A DNA stretch of 34,129 nt from Hyphomicrobiales bacterium (GTDB lineage Bacteria > Pseudomonadota > Alphaproteobacteria > Rhizobiales > Rhizobiaceae): positions 1-34,129 of the forward strand of contig JAALLE010000039.1 in NCBI GenBank assembly GCA_011087605.1, in the 5' to 3' direction. Each line of letters begins with the position of its first letter. Position 1 is the first letter of the stretch. Positions 8,065-16,837 of this stretch are shown here, piece by piece. Both the position numbers and the translations under genes were made by a program. The notes beneath the pieces were generated by a model. The model saw only the letters and a program-made list of their open reading frames with translations, was not told where the DNA came from and did not search any database.

Positions 8065-8991
8065 TCAGCCAAATCTATCGTTCAGCCACGTGACAAAACC
8101 GTTCAGAGTTGCTTCGTGATTGATCTCGTTAAGGCTTTCATGCCGTGTATCCGGCAGCAGCGACAAGGTAACGTCGACCATTCCTGTGGTTTCCAGTCGT
8201 CGCGCAATATTGGCAACGGCCTTGCCCCTCTCGGTGCACGGGTCTTCCATACCGGCGAGTAGGTGGATGGGCAGGTCATTTGGCAGTGTTTTCAGATTTG
8301 CGTCGTCGGCGGCGAAATAAATCCCCTTCAACACATCCAGCCACAGGCCAATTGATACCGGGAAACCGCATAGTGGATCAGCGACATATTTGTCGACTTC
8401 AGCCGGATCGCGGGACAACCAGTCAAAATCGGTGCGATTGGGAGCAAATTCCTTGTTCCAGGTTTCAAATGTTGCCTTCTGGGCAAGACCGCTGGGCACA
8501 TCGGAACCTTTGAACATGCGTTGAATACGCAGAATTGCCGAAAACAGGGTCGCCAAGGGGCCAGTTTCAACACCGGAATTCCAAAAAGCTGCGGCGTTGA
8601 TCGTCTGCGGATGCTGCAAGGCGTAGTTGAAAGCGATGATGGACCCCATGGAATGGCCAAAACAGATGATGGGACTTTCCGGGTGGCACGTTTGGATATG
8701 TTGATTGATCGCGGCAACATCGCCGATCACTGCATCCCAGCCTCCCCGTCGGGCGAATATGCCGGGCGATGATCCGGGAGCCGTGGTTTGGCCATGTCCT
8801 CGATGATCATGAGCATATACGCCGTATCCTGCAGCAATCAGGCCTTCGGCAGCACGTTGGTATCGTGCTGCATGTTCGGCCATGCCGTGGTTGATCTGAA
8901 TGATGCCTTTGTGCTTCCCGTCCGGCAGTTGATGATAGAGCTGCAAACAGGCACTTTCGGGCAATTCAAGCTGTGACGATATCCAGTTCAA
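8065..8991 (-). CDS. Alpha/beta hydrolase, monoacylglycerol-lipase-like (Hydrolase_4/S33)
   Basis: A 308-residue serine hydrolase. The oxyanion segment is NHGMAEHAARY, then AHDHRGHG, the nucleophile elbow GHSMGS (Ser114), an acidic residue in GMEDPCTERG and the catalytic His in DTRHESLNE. This order and spacing match the monoacylglycerol lipase / lysophospholipase (PldB) group, so a lipid monoester substrate is likely but not shown. Translation appears to start at TTG 8991, because an AGGAGA ribosome site at 8999-9004 precedes it. That site overlaps the TAG stop of the upstream SDR gene, so the two are probably translationally coupled. Confidence 0.88.
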   Translation of the reverse strand: MNWISSQLELPESACLQLYHQLPDGKHKGIIQINHGMAEHAARYQRAAEGLIAAGYGVYAHDHRGHGQTTAPGSSPGIFARRGGWDAVIGDVAAINQHIQTCHPESPIICFGHSMGSIIAFNYALQHPQTINAAAFWNSGVETGPLATLFSAILRIQRMFKGSDVPSGLAQKATFETWNKEFAPNRTDFDWLSRDPAEVDKYVADPLCGFPVSIGLWLDVLKGIYFAADDANLKTLPNDLPIHLLAGMEDPCTERGKAVANIARRLETTGMVDVTLSLLPDTRHESLNEINHEATLNGFVTWLNDRFG

Positions 8992-9002
8992 GGTGCCGTC
9001 TC

Positions 9003-9698
9003 CTAGAATTTTTCAACCCATGGCCGCAACTCGATCTCCCAGGCCCAGCTTGACCGGGGCTGGTCGAGAAAATGCAAATAGCTGTCAGCGATTGCATCCG
9101 GGTCAAGCATGGAATCGGGATTGTCTGCAGGCTCGCCGCGCCCGGGTCGACCGCTGCTGCGGATGCCTCCATCGATGACGAAATGGCCAATGTGAATGCC
9201 TTGTGGATGGAGTTCCCGAGCCATGCTTTGCGCCAGGCCGCGCAGCGCAAATTTGCCCATCGCGAAAGTAGACGAATTTGGATAGCCTTTGACGCCCGCC
9301 GAAGCACCGGTGAACAGGATCGCACCGGAATTGTTCGGTATCATGCGGGCGGTAGCCTGTTGCGCCATGAGAAAGGCGCCGTAGGCAGTGACCAGTATGG
9401 CGTTTTTAACGGCTTCGGGATCCAGTTCCGTGATTGATCCTCGAACCCGCGCCGATGGATTGTAGATTGCAACATCCAAAGGTTGTGCCAGCTGGTCCAC
9501 CTGTTCAAAAACAGCATTCATGTCGTCAGGTTGGCTTGAATTGCAGGCAATGGTAATGGCATCCGTTTCGGTTGCCAAACTGGTCAATTTGTCGGGATTG
9601 CGCGCCGCCAGGACAAGTTTATGGCCTCTATTGGCCAGTCTGCGGGCCAGTGAGGCAGACAAACCTTCGCCTGCACCGATAATAAGTGCTGTTCCCAT
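9003..9698 (-). CDS. Short-chain dehydrogenase/reductase with Phe in place of the catalytic Tyr
   Basis: Rossmann-fold SDR of 231 residues. The nucleotide-binding glycine motif is GAGEGLSAS (residues 8-16), the NNAG-equivalent is YNPSA (79-83), and Ser133 sits in FTGASAG. The YxxxK position reads Phe145-Ala-Met-Gly-Lys149, so the proton-donating tyrosine is missing while the lysine is kept. The following stretch, with its VIDGGI end, looks like a recurrent SDR subgroup, so this is probably a family property and not damage. ATG 9698 follows AAGGA. The first gene of a two-gene unit with the lipase-like hydrolase. Its reaction is unknown, and classical dehydrogenase activity should not be assumed. 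Confidence 0.85.
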   Translation of the reverse strand: MGTALIIGAGEGLSASLARRLANRGHKLVLAARNPDKLTSLATETDAITIACNSSQPDDMNAVFEQVDQLAQPLDVAIYNPSARVRGSITELDPEAVKNAILVTAYGAFLMAQQATARMIPNNSGAILFTGASAGVKGYPNSSTFAMGKFALRGLAQSMARELHPQGIHIGHFVIDGGIRSSGRPGRGEPADNPDSMLDPDAIADSYLHFLDQPRSSWAWEIELRPWVEKF

Positions 9699-9819
9699 GC
9701 AGATATTCCTTGTTTGCTTCACTTGTTTTCACAGTGGCTAGCCGCTACATGGCTTGCAACAAATTTCATTCAGTTGCGCAGACTTTTTGTCCAACGCTCG
9801 TTTCGCGGAGACAGTCCTC

Positions 9820-11472
9820 ATGGCTCGTCAATTCATCTACCACATGCAAGGCCTGACCAAGACCTATACCGGCGGCAAGAAGGTATTGGACAATGTCCAC
9901 CTGCAGTTCTACCCCGATGCCAAAATCGGTGTACTGGGTCCCAACGGTGCAGGTAAATCATCGCTGCTGAAAATTATGGCCGGCATCGACAAGGAGTGGC
10001 AGGGTGAGGCCTGGGTCGCAGAAGGGGCCAAGGTCGGTTACCTGGAGCAGGAACCGCAACTGGAAGAAGACAAGTCCGTGCGTGAAAACGTCATGTCGGG
10101 TCTTGCTGAAAAAACCGCCATCCTCGACCGGTACAACGAGTTGATGATGAACTATTCCGACGAAACTGCGGAAGAGGGCGCGAAACTGCAGGATCAGATC
10201 GACGCCGAAGGGCTTTGGGATCTGGACGCCAAGGTCGATATGGCGATGGATGCGCTACGCTGCCCGCCAGCCGATGCTGATGTAAAACCACTGTCTGGTG
10301 GAGAACGTCGCCGGGTTGCGCTTTGTCGGCTGTTGCTGTCGGAGCCTGACCTTCTCTTGCTCGACGAACCGACCAACCATCTGGACGCTGAAACCGTTGC
10401 CTGGCTTGAGAAGCACCTGCGCGACTTCAAGGGTGCCGTGATGATCGTCACCCATGACCGCTATTTCCTCGATAATGTGACCGGCTGGATTCTGGAGCTC
10501 GACCGGGGTCGCGGTATTCCATACGAGGGCAATTACACTGCATATCTGGAGAAAAAGAAAAAGCGCATGATTCAAGAGGGCCGCGAACAGGATTCGCGCA
10601 TGCGCCAGCTCGACCGCGAACGGGAATGGATGGGCACCAGCCCACGAGCTCGTCAGGCCAAATCGAAAGCCCGTATCAACAAGTATAACGAATTGGTGGA
10701 AGCTGCAGATCAGCGCAAGCCAACAGACACGCAGATCGTCATTCCTGTCGCCGAGCGACTTGGCCAGGTGGTCATCGAAGCGGAAGGTATCAACAAGGGT
10801 TTCGGCGATCGTCAGTTGATCGAAAATCTCAACTTCAAGCTGCCCGCCGGTGGCATTGTCGGCATTATCGGACCGAACGGTGCGGGTAAGTCTACCCTGT
10901 TCAAGATGATTACCGGTCAGGAAACACCCGATGGTGGCAGCCTGCGCATCGGTGAAACCGTCAAGCTTGGTTATGTCGATCAGAGCCGTGACAGTCTTGA
11001 TCCAAATGCCACGGTCTGGGAAGAAATCTCCGGTGGTGCTGAAGTCATCAAACTGGGCAAGCATGAAGTCAATTCACGCACCTATGTGGGCTCATTCAAT
11101 TTCCGCAAAGGCGACCAGCAGCAAAAAGTCGGAACCCTGTCGGGTGGTCAGCGCAACCGGGTGCATCTGGCGAAAATGCTGAAGTCGGGAGCAAATGTTC
11201 TGCTGCTCGACGAACCGACCAACGATCTGGATACGGAAACCCTGTCGGCACTGGAAGATGCGCTGGAAGAGTTTGGTGGATGCGCCGTCATCATCTCGCA
11301 TGACCGCATGTTCCTCGACCGTCTGGCGACTCACATGCTGGCCTTTGAAGGCAACAGCCATGTGGAATGGTTTGAAGGCAATTTTGAAGACTACGAAAAA
11401 GACAAGGTTGCCCGTCTGGGTGATAATGCGCTGACGCCGAAGCGCATTCACTTCAAACCGTTGGGTCGTTGA
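9820..11472 (+). CDS. ettA: Energy-dependent translational throttle protein EttA (ABC-F)
   Basis: Cytosolic ribosome-associated ATPase of 550 residues, close to the usual EttA length, that gates the first elongation cycle by binding the E site. Two ABC domains are complete. The first has GPNGAGKSS, LSGGERRRVALC and LLLLDEPTNHLD; the second has GPNGAGKST, LSGGQRNRVHLA and VLLLDEPTNDLD. No membrane segments are present. The linker between them (near residues 245-305) is rich in Lys/Arg/Glu and includes the conserved SPRARQAKSKARI segment. The start with MARQFIYHMQGLTK and the EttA-type arm support EttA over Uup or other ABC-F members. ATG 9820 follows GCGGAGA. Confidence 0.93.
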   Translation: MARQFIYHMQGLTKTYTGGKKVLDNVHLQFYPDAKIGVLGPNGAGKSSLLKIMAGIDKEWQGEAWVAEGAKVGYLEQEPQLEEDKSVRENVMSGLAEKTAILDRYNELMMNYSDETAEEGAKLQDQIDAEGLWDLDAKVDMAMDALRCPPADADVKPLSGGERRRVALCRLLLSEPDLLLLDEPTNHLDAETVAWLEKHLRDFKGAVMIVTHDRYFLDNVTGWILELDRGRGIPYEGNYTAYLEKKKKRMIQEGREQDSRMRQLDREREWMGTSPRARQAKSKARINKYNELVEAADQRKPTDTQIVIPVAERLGQVVIEAEGINKGFGDRQLIENLNFKLPAGGIVGIIGPNGAGKSTLFKMITGQETPDGGSLRIGETVKLGYVDQSRDSLDPNATVWEEISGGAEVIKLGKHEVNSRTYVGSFNFRKGDQQQKVGTLSGGQRNRVHLAKMLKSGANVLLLDEPTNDLDTETLSALEDALEEFGGCAVIISHDRMFLDRLATHMLAFEGNSHVEWFEGNFEDYEKDKVARLGDNALTPKRIHFKPLGR

Positions 11473-11505
11473 TCGGCTGACCAAATATCTGGTTTACAGG
11501 GTTTC

Positions 11506-11537
11506 TCACCTCAGTTTTGCACCTGCAACTGAGGTGA
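11506..11537 (+). terminator. 11-bp perfect stem-loop behind ettA, without a T-tract
   Basis: TCACCTCAGTT (11506-11516) and AACTGAGGTGA (11527-11537) form a perfect 11-bp inverted repeat with a 10-base loop, 34 bp after the ettA stop. No run of T follows, so it may be a terminator that needs help, an mRNA-stabilising hairpin or a protein-binding palindrome. It is framed by two copies of CAAATATCTG (11482-11491 and 11538-11547), which a simple terminator would not need. Confidence 0.5.
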
Positions 11538-11605
11538 CAAATATCTGTGGGCACAAGCCGTGATCTGAAACAAATTGCTAAGACAAGTCTGTTAGCTCTT
11601 TGCCA

Positions 11606-13069
11606 ATGACACACCTTCACCAAGCCATCCTCAAACGCCTTCACGAAACTGAAGACAATCCGGCTGTAGACGCTGATCGCAAGCTAACCACCTATTCTCA
11701 ATTGGCGGGGCAGATTGCAGCAATCCAACAGCGCATTGCCCGATGTCGGGCAGTGGGAATCCTCAGTACCCGAAAGCTGGAAGCTTACATCACCGTTTTG
11801 GCGTGTTTTTTTTCAGGGATACGGTTTGTTCCGATGAATCCGGCGCTGCCGCGCGACAGATTACTGTCGATTGCCAAGTTTGGCGGTGTCGATCAGATCG
11901 CATTTGATGCTTCAACCGCCGACCTTGCAGGCAGCCTTGGCCAGGTTACCCTCGACATCTGCGATGAGATCGCACAGTTGGCAACGGACAATGGCGTCAT
12001 TCAGCACGTCGAAGTCAAACCAACTGAAATCGCCTACCAGATGTTTACGTCCGGCTCGACCGGTGATCCCAAAGGTGTCCCGGTCTCCTATGGCAGCCTG
12101 TCACACTATGTCACGGGAATTATTGACTGCCTGCAGATGCCTGAAGGCGGGCGCTATAGCCAGTTGTTTGACCTGAGTTTTGATCTGTCGATCCATGATA
12201 TATTCGTCACCCTTGCGAACGGTGGAACCATTGTGTCTGCAACCGCATTCGACCTGTTGATGCCGCATGTCTATATTGAAAAGATGCAGTTGGATCACTG
12301 GTTTTCGGTTCCGGTGCTGGCCGCATCGGCGGCGCGTGGGCAGGCAGGCAAAGAATTAAAATGGCAACTCAGCACCGCGCTGTTTTGCGGCGAAGCACTG
12401 CCCACCGACTACGCCAGCAATTTTTGCCAGTTCATCAAAGATGGCGGCCCACTGTTTAATCTTTATGGGCCGACCGAAGCCACCATTGCATTCACCACCC
12501 GAAAGTTTGACCCGGATCTGAACGGTTTTCCAACCGTTCCACTGGGTAATCCGTTTGGCGGCAATGTCATCGCCATTGAGACCGAAAACGGCATTATCCC
12601 AAGTATCGATGAGGGCGGAAGCGGCGAATTGCTGCTCGGCGGCCCTCAGATATTTGCCGGCTATGATCCTGACCTTGGTGATGGAATGTTCATTTCCGAC
12701 GATGGCCAAAAATACTATCGAAGCGGCGATCTTGTTGAGGTTGTTGATGGCGAACTCATCCATTTGGGGCGCAAGGACAGCCAAATCAAACTGCACGGAT
12801 ATCGAATTGAGTTGGGAGAAATCGAAGCCGTATTTCGCCGACAATTTGGCTGCTCGGCAGCTGCGGCGATTGTGATAGGGGAAGCCGAGCAGGGCCGCAT
12901 TGTCGTGGCGTTTGAACATGATGGTAAAATTGACGATATCGAGCCGCTGCGTGATAATTTGCCAGCCTATATGATCCCGTCTGCAATCAAACGACTCGAC
13001 GCATTGCCCACCAATGTCAACGGCAAAGTCGATCGCAAAGCCCTGGCCAGTCTTGACTGGACAACATGA
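11606..13069 (+). CDS. Stand-alone amino-acid adenylation enzyme, DltA/NRPS A-domain-like
   Basis: A 487-residue ANL enzyme that would activate an amino acid or similar acid as its adenylate and load a carrier protein. Motifs in order: FTSGSTGDPKG (near residue 145), the A4-like FDLSFDLSIHDIF with the Asp that normally pairs with the substrate amino group, LYGPTEATIAF, YRSGDLV, GRKDSQIKLHGYRIELGEIE and NGKVDRKAL with the catalytic Lys474. It is a complete A-domain with no condensation, carrier or thioesterase domain, and no carrier gene lies nearby. Length and A4 motif resemble D-alanine ligase DltA. ATG 11606 is the first good start (TTG 11600 also possible) and no clear ribosome site is visible. 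Substrate is unknown. Confidence 0.85.
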   Translation: MTHLHQAILKRLHETEDNPAVDADRKLTTYSQLAGQIAAIQQRIARCRAVGILSTRKLEAYITVLACFFSGIRFVPMNPALPRDRLLSIAKFGGVDQIAFDASTADLAGSLGQVTLDICDEIAQLATDNGVIQHVEVKPTEIAYQMFTSGSTGDPKGVPVSYGSLSHYVTGIIDCLQMPEGGRYSQLFDLSFDLSIHDIFVTLANGGTIVSATAFDLLMPHVYIEKMQLDHWFSVPVLAASAARGQAGKELKWQLSTALFCGEALPTDYASNFCQFIKDGGPLFNLYGPTEATIAFTTRKFDPDLNGFPTVPLGNPFGGNVIAIETENGIIPSIDEGGSGELLLGGPQIFAGYDPDLGDGMFISDDGQKYYRSGDLVEVVDGELIHLGRKDSQIKLHGYRIELGEIEAVFRRQFGCSAAAAIVIGEAEQGRIVVAFEHDGKIDDIEPLRDNLPAYMIPSAIKRLDALPTNVNGKVDRKALASLDWTT

Positions 13070-13113
13070 CATTTGTGCGTGCTAACCGAGTTCGCGCTGA
13101 GCGCAGATCCGTC

Positions 13114-14322
13114 CTAAAACAAGCGGCTTTTTAACTGAAGGAATGGTTTTTCAACTGCAAAATGCAGGAGCATTGATGCCATCAGTGATAGCGCGACAAA
13201 AATCGCAAAAAAGACGGCGAACCAGAGTAACCCTTCGGTATTTGATAAGACTGCAAGCACCATTGCGATCGGGATCAGGGTCATGTGCACCAGGTACAGG
13301 CTGTAGCTGAGCCGGGCACCGACAAGACCAAATCTGGATGCTGCCCATCCACTTGTTGGATTTATCAGGGCTGCAGCCATGACCATCAGGCCAAATCCAA
13401 ACGACAGAGCAAGCGGCTGTACCAAAATGTCGTAATAGCCGATATGGGCCATCAGATCGACAGATACCAGGTGGGCAAAAATCAGAGCACAGCCGACGGC
13501 CAGCATCGGTTTTGCCCAATGAACCATCATGGATTTCAATGCCGGATGGGAATAGATTTCCGCGCATATAACACCAATCAACAATCCTTCAAACGTGAGA
13601 TGGAACGGACTTCTGAAAGTTTCGAAATAGGCCCGATAGCTGGCAAAGTCGAAACTGATGAACTCCAGTGTGAGGGCGCGTAGCGCCATTGGTGTGAGCG
13701 TGAGGCCGGCCAGGAGTAGAAGCCGGTACCGGACATTGCTCACCCGTGCCGTACCCAGCACGAGCAGCGGAGCGACAATGTAGAATTTTTCCTCCACGCC
13801 CAGCGACCAGAAGGCAATCACGAAATTTGATGGCAGATAGTCCTGCAGAAAAAGCATGTGCCAGGCCAGGGATGGCATGGTTTCTTGTGCCAATGGCTTG
13901 AAGAAGGGAATAACACCGAAAGCAACGAGCAACAGCACGCAGTAATATGTCGGAACGATACGCAATGCACGCGCACCAAAATATTTGCCGAGCGATTTCC
14001 ACGAGAATGTCTCTCTGCGTCTGATCAGGTGGCCGCCGATCAAAAACCCGGACAGCACGAAAAACAGATCAACACCCATCCAGCCATTTGTCATCGGAAT
14101 GGATGCGTTCCAGTACCCCCAGGGAAGTGGGATCTCAAACGACGCCCCAACCTTCGATTCAGCAGCTTTTATAGCGTGGCGAAACAACACCAGCACGATG
14201 GCCAATGTGCGAAGGCCATCGAGCGCGTCAATGCTTCCCCGAGCCCGTTCAAACGTCAGATAGTCATCGCCGAAACGGCTGGTGGATCGGGAGGAGACCT
14301 TTTGGTCGTTGACAAGTGTCAA
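13114..14322 (-). CDS. Acyltransferase-3 family membrane protein (OafA/NodX-like)
   Basis: A 402-residue polytopic protein with about ten membrane segments. The N-terminal block DALDGLRTLAIVLVLFRHA contains the family Arg-His pair thought to be catalytic. FFVLSGFLIGG and the later SLGVEEKFYIVAP fit the Acyl_transf_3 pattern, whose members move acetyl or other acyl groups onto sugars of envelope or exported polysaccharides. The start is TTG 14322, overlapping the upstream TGA stop as TTGA, with GAGGAA about 8 bp before it, so it is translationally coupled to the histidine-rich membrane protein gene. It converges with the adenylation enzyme gene. Acceptor and donor are not known. Confidence 0.88.
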   Translation of the reverse strand: MTLVNDQKVSSRSTSRFGDDYLTFERARGSIDALDGLRTLAIVLVLFRHAIKAAESKVGASFEIPLPWGYWNASIPMTNGWMGVDLFFVLSGFLIGGHLIRRRETFSWKSLGKYFGARALRIVPTYYCVLLLVAFGVIPFFKPLAQETMPSLAWHMLFLQDYLPSNFVIAFWSLGVEEKFYIVAPLLVLGTARVSNVRYRLLLLAGLTLTPMALRALTLEFISFDFASYRAYFETFRSPFHLTFEGLLIGVICAEIYSHPALKSMMVHWAKPMLAVGCALIFAHLVSVDLMAHIGYYDILVQPLALSFGFGLMVMAAALINPTSGWAASRFGLVGARLSYSLYLVHMTLIPIAMVLAVLSNTEGLLWFAVFFAIFVALSLMASMLLHFAVEKPFLQLKSRLF

Positions 14323-15377
14323 TGAGGAACTTCCTCAATGTCCATCGTTTTCTGGATTGTCGGCTTGCGCATTTTCCAGATATAGCTGTCGACAATGTAA
14401 TGGTGGAAATTAATCGCTGAATAGATCACCAGGGCCAACGGCACCGCGATTTCGGCAAATGCAGCAGAAATACTGACCGAAATGGAAGCGTAGATCACTG
14501 TAGATAGGGCGATGCAGAACCCAAAATACCAAATGCGGTTTTGTGGCTGACTTAGCTTTGACAGCAATTTGGCTTTGGCAGTTTCACCGTCCTTGAATTT
14601 GTTGGTGTTGAACAGCCAGACAAACAGCACATATTGGGCGTTGTGCCAGACATTGATGACCAGCCAACCATAGGTGATGTCTTCAATCAGCAGATACCCC
14701 GTGCCAAACACAACGAAATGCGACAGCATGTAAAGCGTGTGAGCCACCGGAAATTCGCCATTGAGAAACGCTCTAAAGCGCATCCAGCTCCAGGCTCCGA
14801 CACTTGCTATGGCGATCGCTGCTGCGCCGTATACCACGAATTCCGGCACCGGAATGACGCGCAGTTCCAACCCCAGAAACACTCCGGGATCCTGATAGGA
14901 ACGATAGGCGATGCCCCAGGCCGGGAGGCTGTAAAATGCCCATTTTGCCAGTGTTTCATTCTCTCGGACCAGGCCACCGGATTTACGGCGATAGGCCTGC
15001 GAAACACCCCAGCTCTGGCGGGTGTAGTGAAACCACTGCCAATAAAGGTAGATGGTACCGATGGTCCATAGCCCAACGCCGAGAGCCATGCCGACGGTTG
15101 CGGCAAAAACGATGGGCGGCAAGCCATACAGAAAAAACTGGTTGGCTTTGCGGCTTTCAGAATCAAACGCAAGACGCGTGTACGTTGAAATCACATGGTG
15201 ATAGCCCAATACCCACAGGTCGAGAAACAGGATCAGCGGGAACATGCTGGGGTTTTGCAGTACCACCAGCCCTGATGCGATTGCCAATGCAGCAATGCCG
15301 ACAATGAAGGTTCCATCAAAACTGGCGCTTCTTAACCAGCCTGCGGAATGTGCCTGGTGAGTTACTGCCTGTGACAT
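14319..15377 (-). CDS. Polytopic membrane protein with conserved-looking His motifs, function unknown
   Basis: I do not recognise this 352-residue protein as a characterised family. It has about eight or nine hydrophobic segments. Histidines sit at or near the helix ends: GYHHVIS (His60, His61), WFHYTRQSW (His117), HTLYMLSH (His213, His220), NVWHNAQY (His245) and NFHHYIVDSYIWKMR (His325, His326, Asp330). Such spaced histidine pairs in a membrane protein are compatible with a membrane-bound metal centre, as in desaturases, hydroxylases or Blh-type carotene oxygenases, but this is inference. ATG 15377 is preferred over TTG 15398. It lies between a PQQ-type sugar dehydrogenase and an acyltransferase-3 gene, and overlaps the latter by 3 bp. 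Confidence 0.75.
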   Translation of the reverse strand: MSQAVTHQAHSAGWLRSASFDGTFIVGIAALAIASGLVVLQNPSMFPLILFLDLWVLGYHHVISTYTRLAFDSESRKANQFFLYGLPPIVFAATVGMALGVGLWTIGTIYLYWQWFHYTRQSWGVSQAYRRKSGGLVRENETLAKWAFYSLPAWGIAYRSYQDPGVFLGLELRVIPVPEFVVYGAAAIAIASVGAWSWMRFRAFLNGEFPVAHTLYMLSHFVVFGTGYLLIEDITYGWLVINVWHNAQYVLFVWLFNTNKFKDGETAKAKLLSKLSQPQNRIWYFGFCIALSTVIYASISVSISAAFAEIAVPLALVIYSAINFHHYIVDSYIWKMRKPTIQKTMDIEEVPH

Positions 15378-15391
15378 GATGCTGCCCTTGA

Positions 15392-15414
15392 TGCCCAATT
15401 GACGTTATTGGGCA
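15392..15414. promoter_or_regulatory. 8-bp inverted repeat before the His-rich membrane protein gene
   Basis: TGCCCAAT (15392-15399) and ATTGGGCA (15407-15414) form a perfect inverted repeat with a 7-base spacer, 15 bp upstream of ATG 15377. It could be an operator or a small leader hairpin between the frameshifted sugar dehydrogenase and the next gene. A second small palindrome, AAAGC-CA-GCTTT, lies at 15421-15432. Confidence 0.35.
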
Positions 15415-15452
15415 CCATAGAAAGCCAGCTTTAAGAATTGGTATACCCCGCC

Positions 15453-16618
15453 TTATCCGGCCGGACTGAGCTTTAGCAGGCGTCCGCCGTCGAGGTCTTC
15501 GAGCACCCACAGATAGCCATCTGGCCCCTGTTCGACCTCGCGGACCCGCTGAAACCATTTCAAGCGTTCAACCTCCGTAGCTTTGGTGCCGTTCAGTTCC
15601 ACGCGCACCAAGGCCTGGCCAGCAAGCCCGCCGATAAACGCATTGCCTTTCCATTGGGGAAATTTATCGCCTGAATAGATGACCAGGCCGGAAGGGGCGA
15701 TGCTTGGTACCCAATAGGCTTTTGGCGCTGCAAATTCAGGTCTGGTGTCATGGTCGGGAATTTCAACACCGCTATATTGGTCGCCATTGGAAACAACCGG
15801 CCAGCCATAATTCAGGCCCGGCTCGATCAGATTGAATTCGTCCCCATGGCGGGGACCCATTTCATGCGACCAAAGGCGATTTTCAGAATCAAATGCGATG
15901 CCAAGAAGGTTGCGGTGCCCGGTCGACCAGAACGATTTGGCAAGCGCTCCTTTGTCCTGGAATGGATTGTCCGATGGCGGAGTGCCGTCGTCATTCAGCC
16001 GGATGACTTACCAAGCGCCATGTCCCAGCGCTGCGCCAGTTTTTGTTCTTGCCGATCTCCGGAAGTGATGAACAGCTTTCCTTCCTGGCTCGACCCTTTC
16101 GGTCCAAAGGCGATGCGGTGAGAAAAATGTCCACGGCGCATGCGTTTCGGCAATTGCGTCCAGATGGTTTCAACGTCGTTCAATACGGGGGCGGGGCTCA
16201 GGTTCAATCTGGCGCGAACAACCACGGCTCCACGCGCACTACCACCGGACTGAGTCTGCACCATCGAAAGATAGACCAGATTGTTGGTGGCATAATCCGG
16301 GTGCAAAACCACATCGCCCAAACCACCTTGTCCACCAACTGCTATATCTGGCAGACCGCTAACCGCCTGTTTGTTGCCATCCTGCGTGACCAACCAGAGT
16401 TTGCCAGGTTTTGTAGTGACCAACAGATCACCGGAAGGTAAAAAAGTCATCGCCCATGGCTTGTTGAATTCAGCAACTGGTTCCGCACTCAAAACCGCAC
16501 CACTGGTACCCTTGATCGAAAAAGTCTCAGCGGCCGCCGCGGCGGAGGTGGCGGCGGAGACGGTCGCAACGGCGCTCACAGACAGGAAGGTAATGATTGA
16601 TTTGGGTATGATTTTCAT
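15453..16618 (-). pseudogene. PQQ-dependent sugar dehydrogenase (soluble aldose dehydrogenase-like), single-base frameshift
   Basis: Periplasmic six-bladed propeller that would oxidise aldose sugars with PQQ. The first part (16618 down to about 16008) starts with a signal peptide whose C-region is a run of alanines, then NKPWAMTFLPSGDLLVTTKPGKLW and RGHFSHRIAFGPKG. After Ala-Leu-Gly-Lys the frame reaches a stop. Inserting one base near 16004-16010 restores Val-Ile-Arg-Leu-Asn-Asp-Asp-Gly, [16 protein letters not shown] and [23 protein letters not shown] to the TAA-type end at 15453. The repaired protein would have about 388 residues, normal for the family. The loss is in no homopolymer; it may be a true mutation or a sequencing error. 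All other family blocks are intact. Confidence 0.85.
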
Positions 16619-16837
16619 GGGTGTGCCTCAGCTCATGTGCCGCGAGTCCGGGGAAATGTCATCAGATCTTGACGATGAAATTGGTTGAAATCAAGGTCAT
16701 GAAAAAGTGCCGAAAAAGCGCAGCACACCTATCTCGAGCTCACCATGCCAATCTTCAGTAAGCCAATTTTGAAGTGGCAATTTTTGGCCATCTGATTTAT
16801 CGATTGTGCCGAAGCACCATTACTGATTGTCCAAATC

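Noticed and set aside
8062-8067. TGATCA shared by two convergent stop codons as a regulatory palindrome
   Set aside because: Two TGA codons back to back always give TGATCA; no further symmetry is present.
16540-16562. GC-rich GGCGGAGGTGGCGGCGGAG as another copy of the 12-bp minisatellite
   Set aside because: The unit differs (GGCGGAGGT) and the gene runs on the other strand, coding for the Ala run of a signal peptide.
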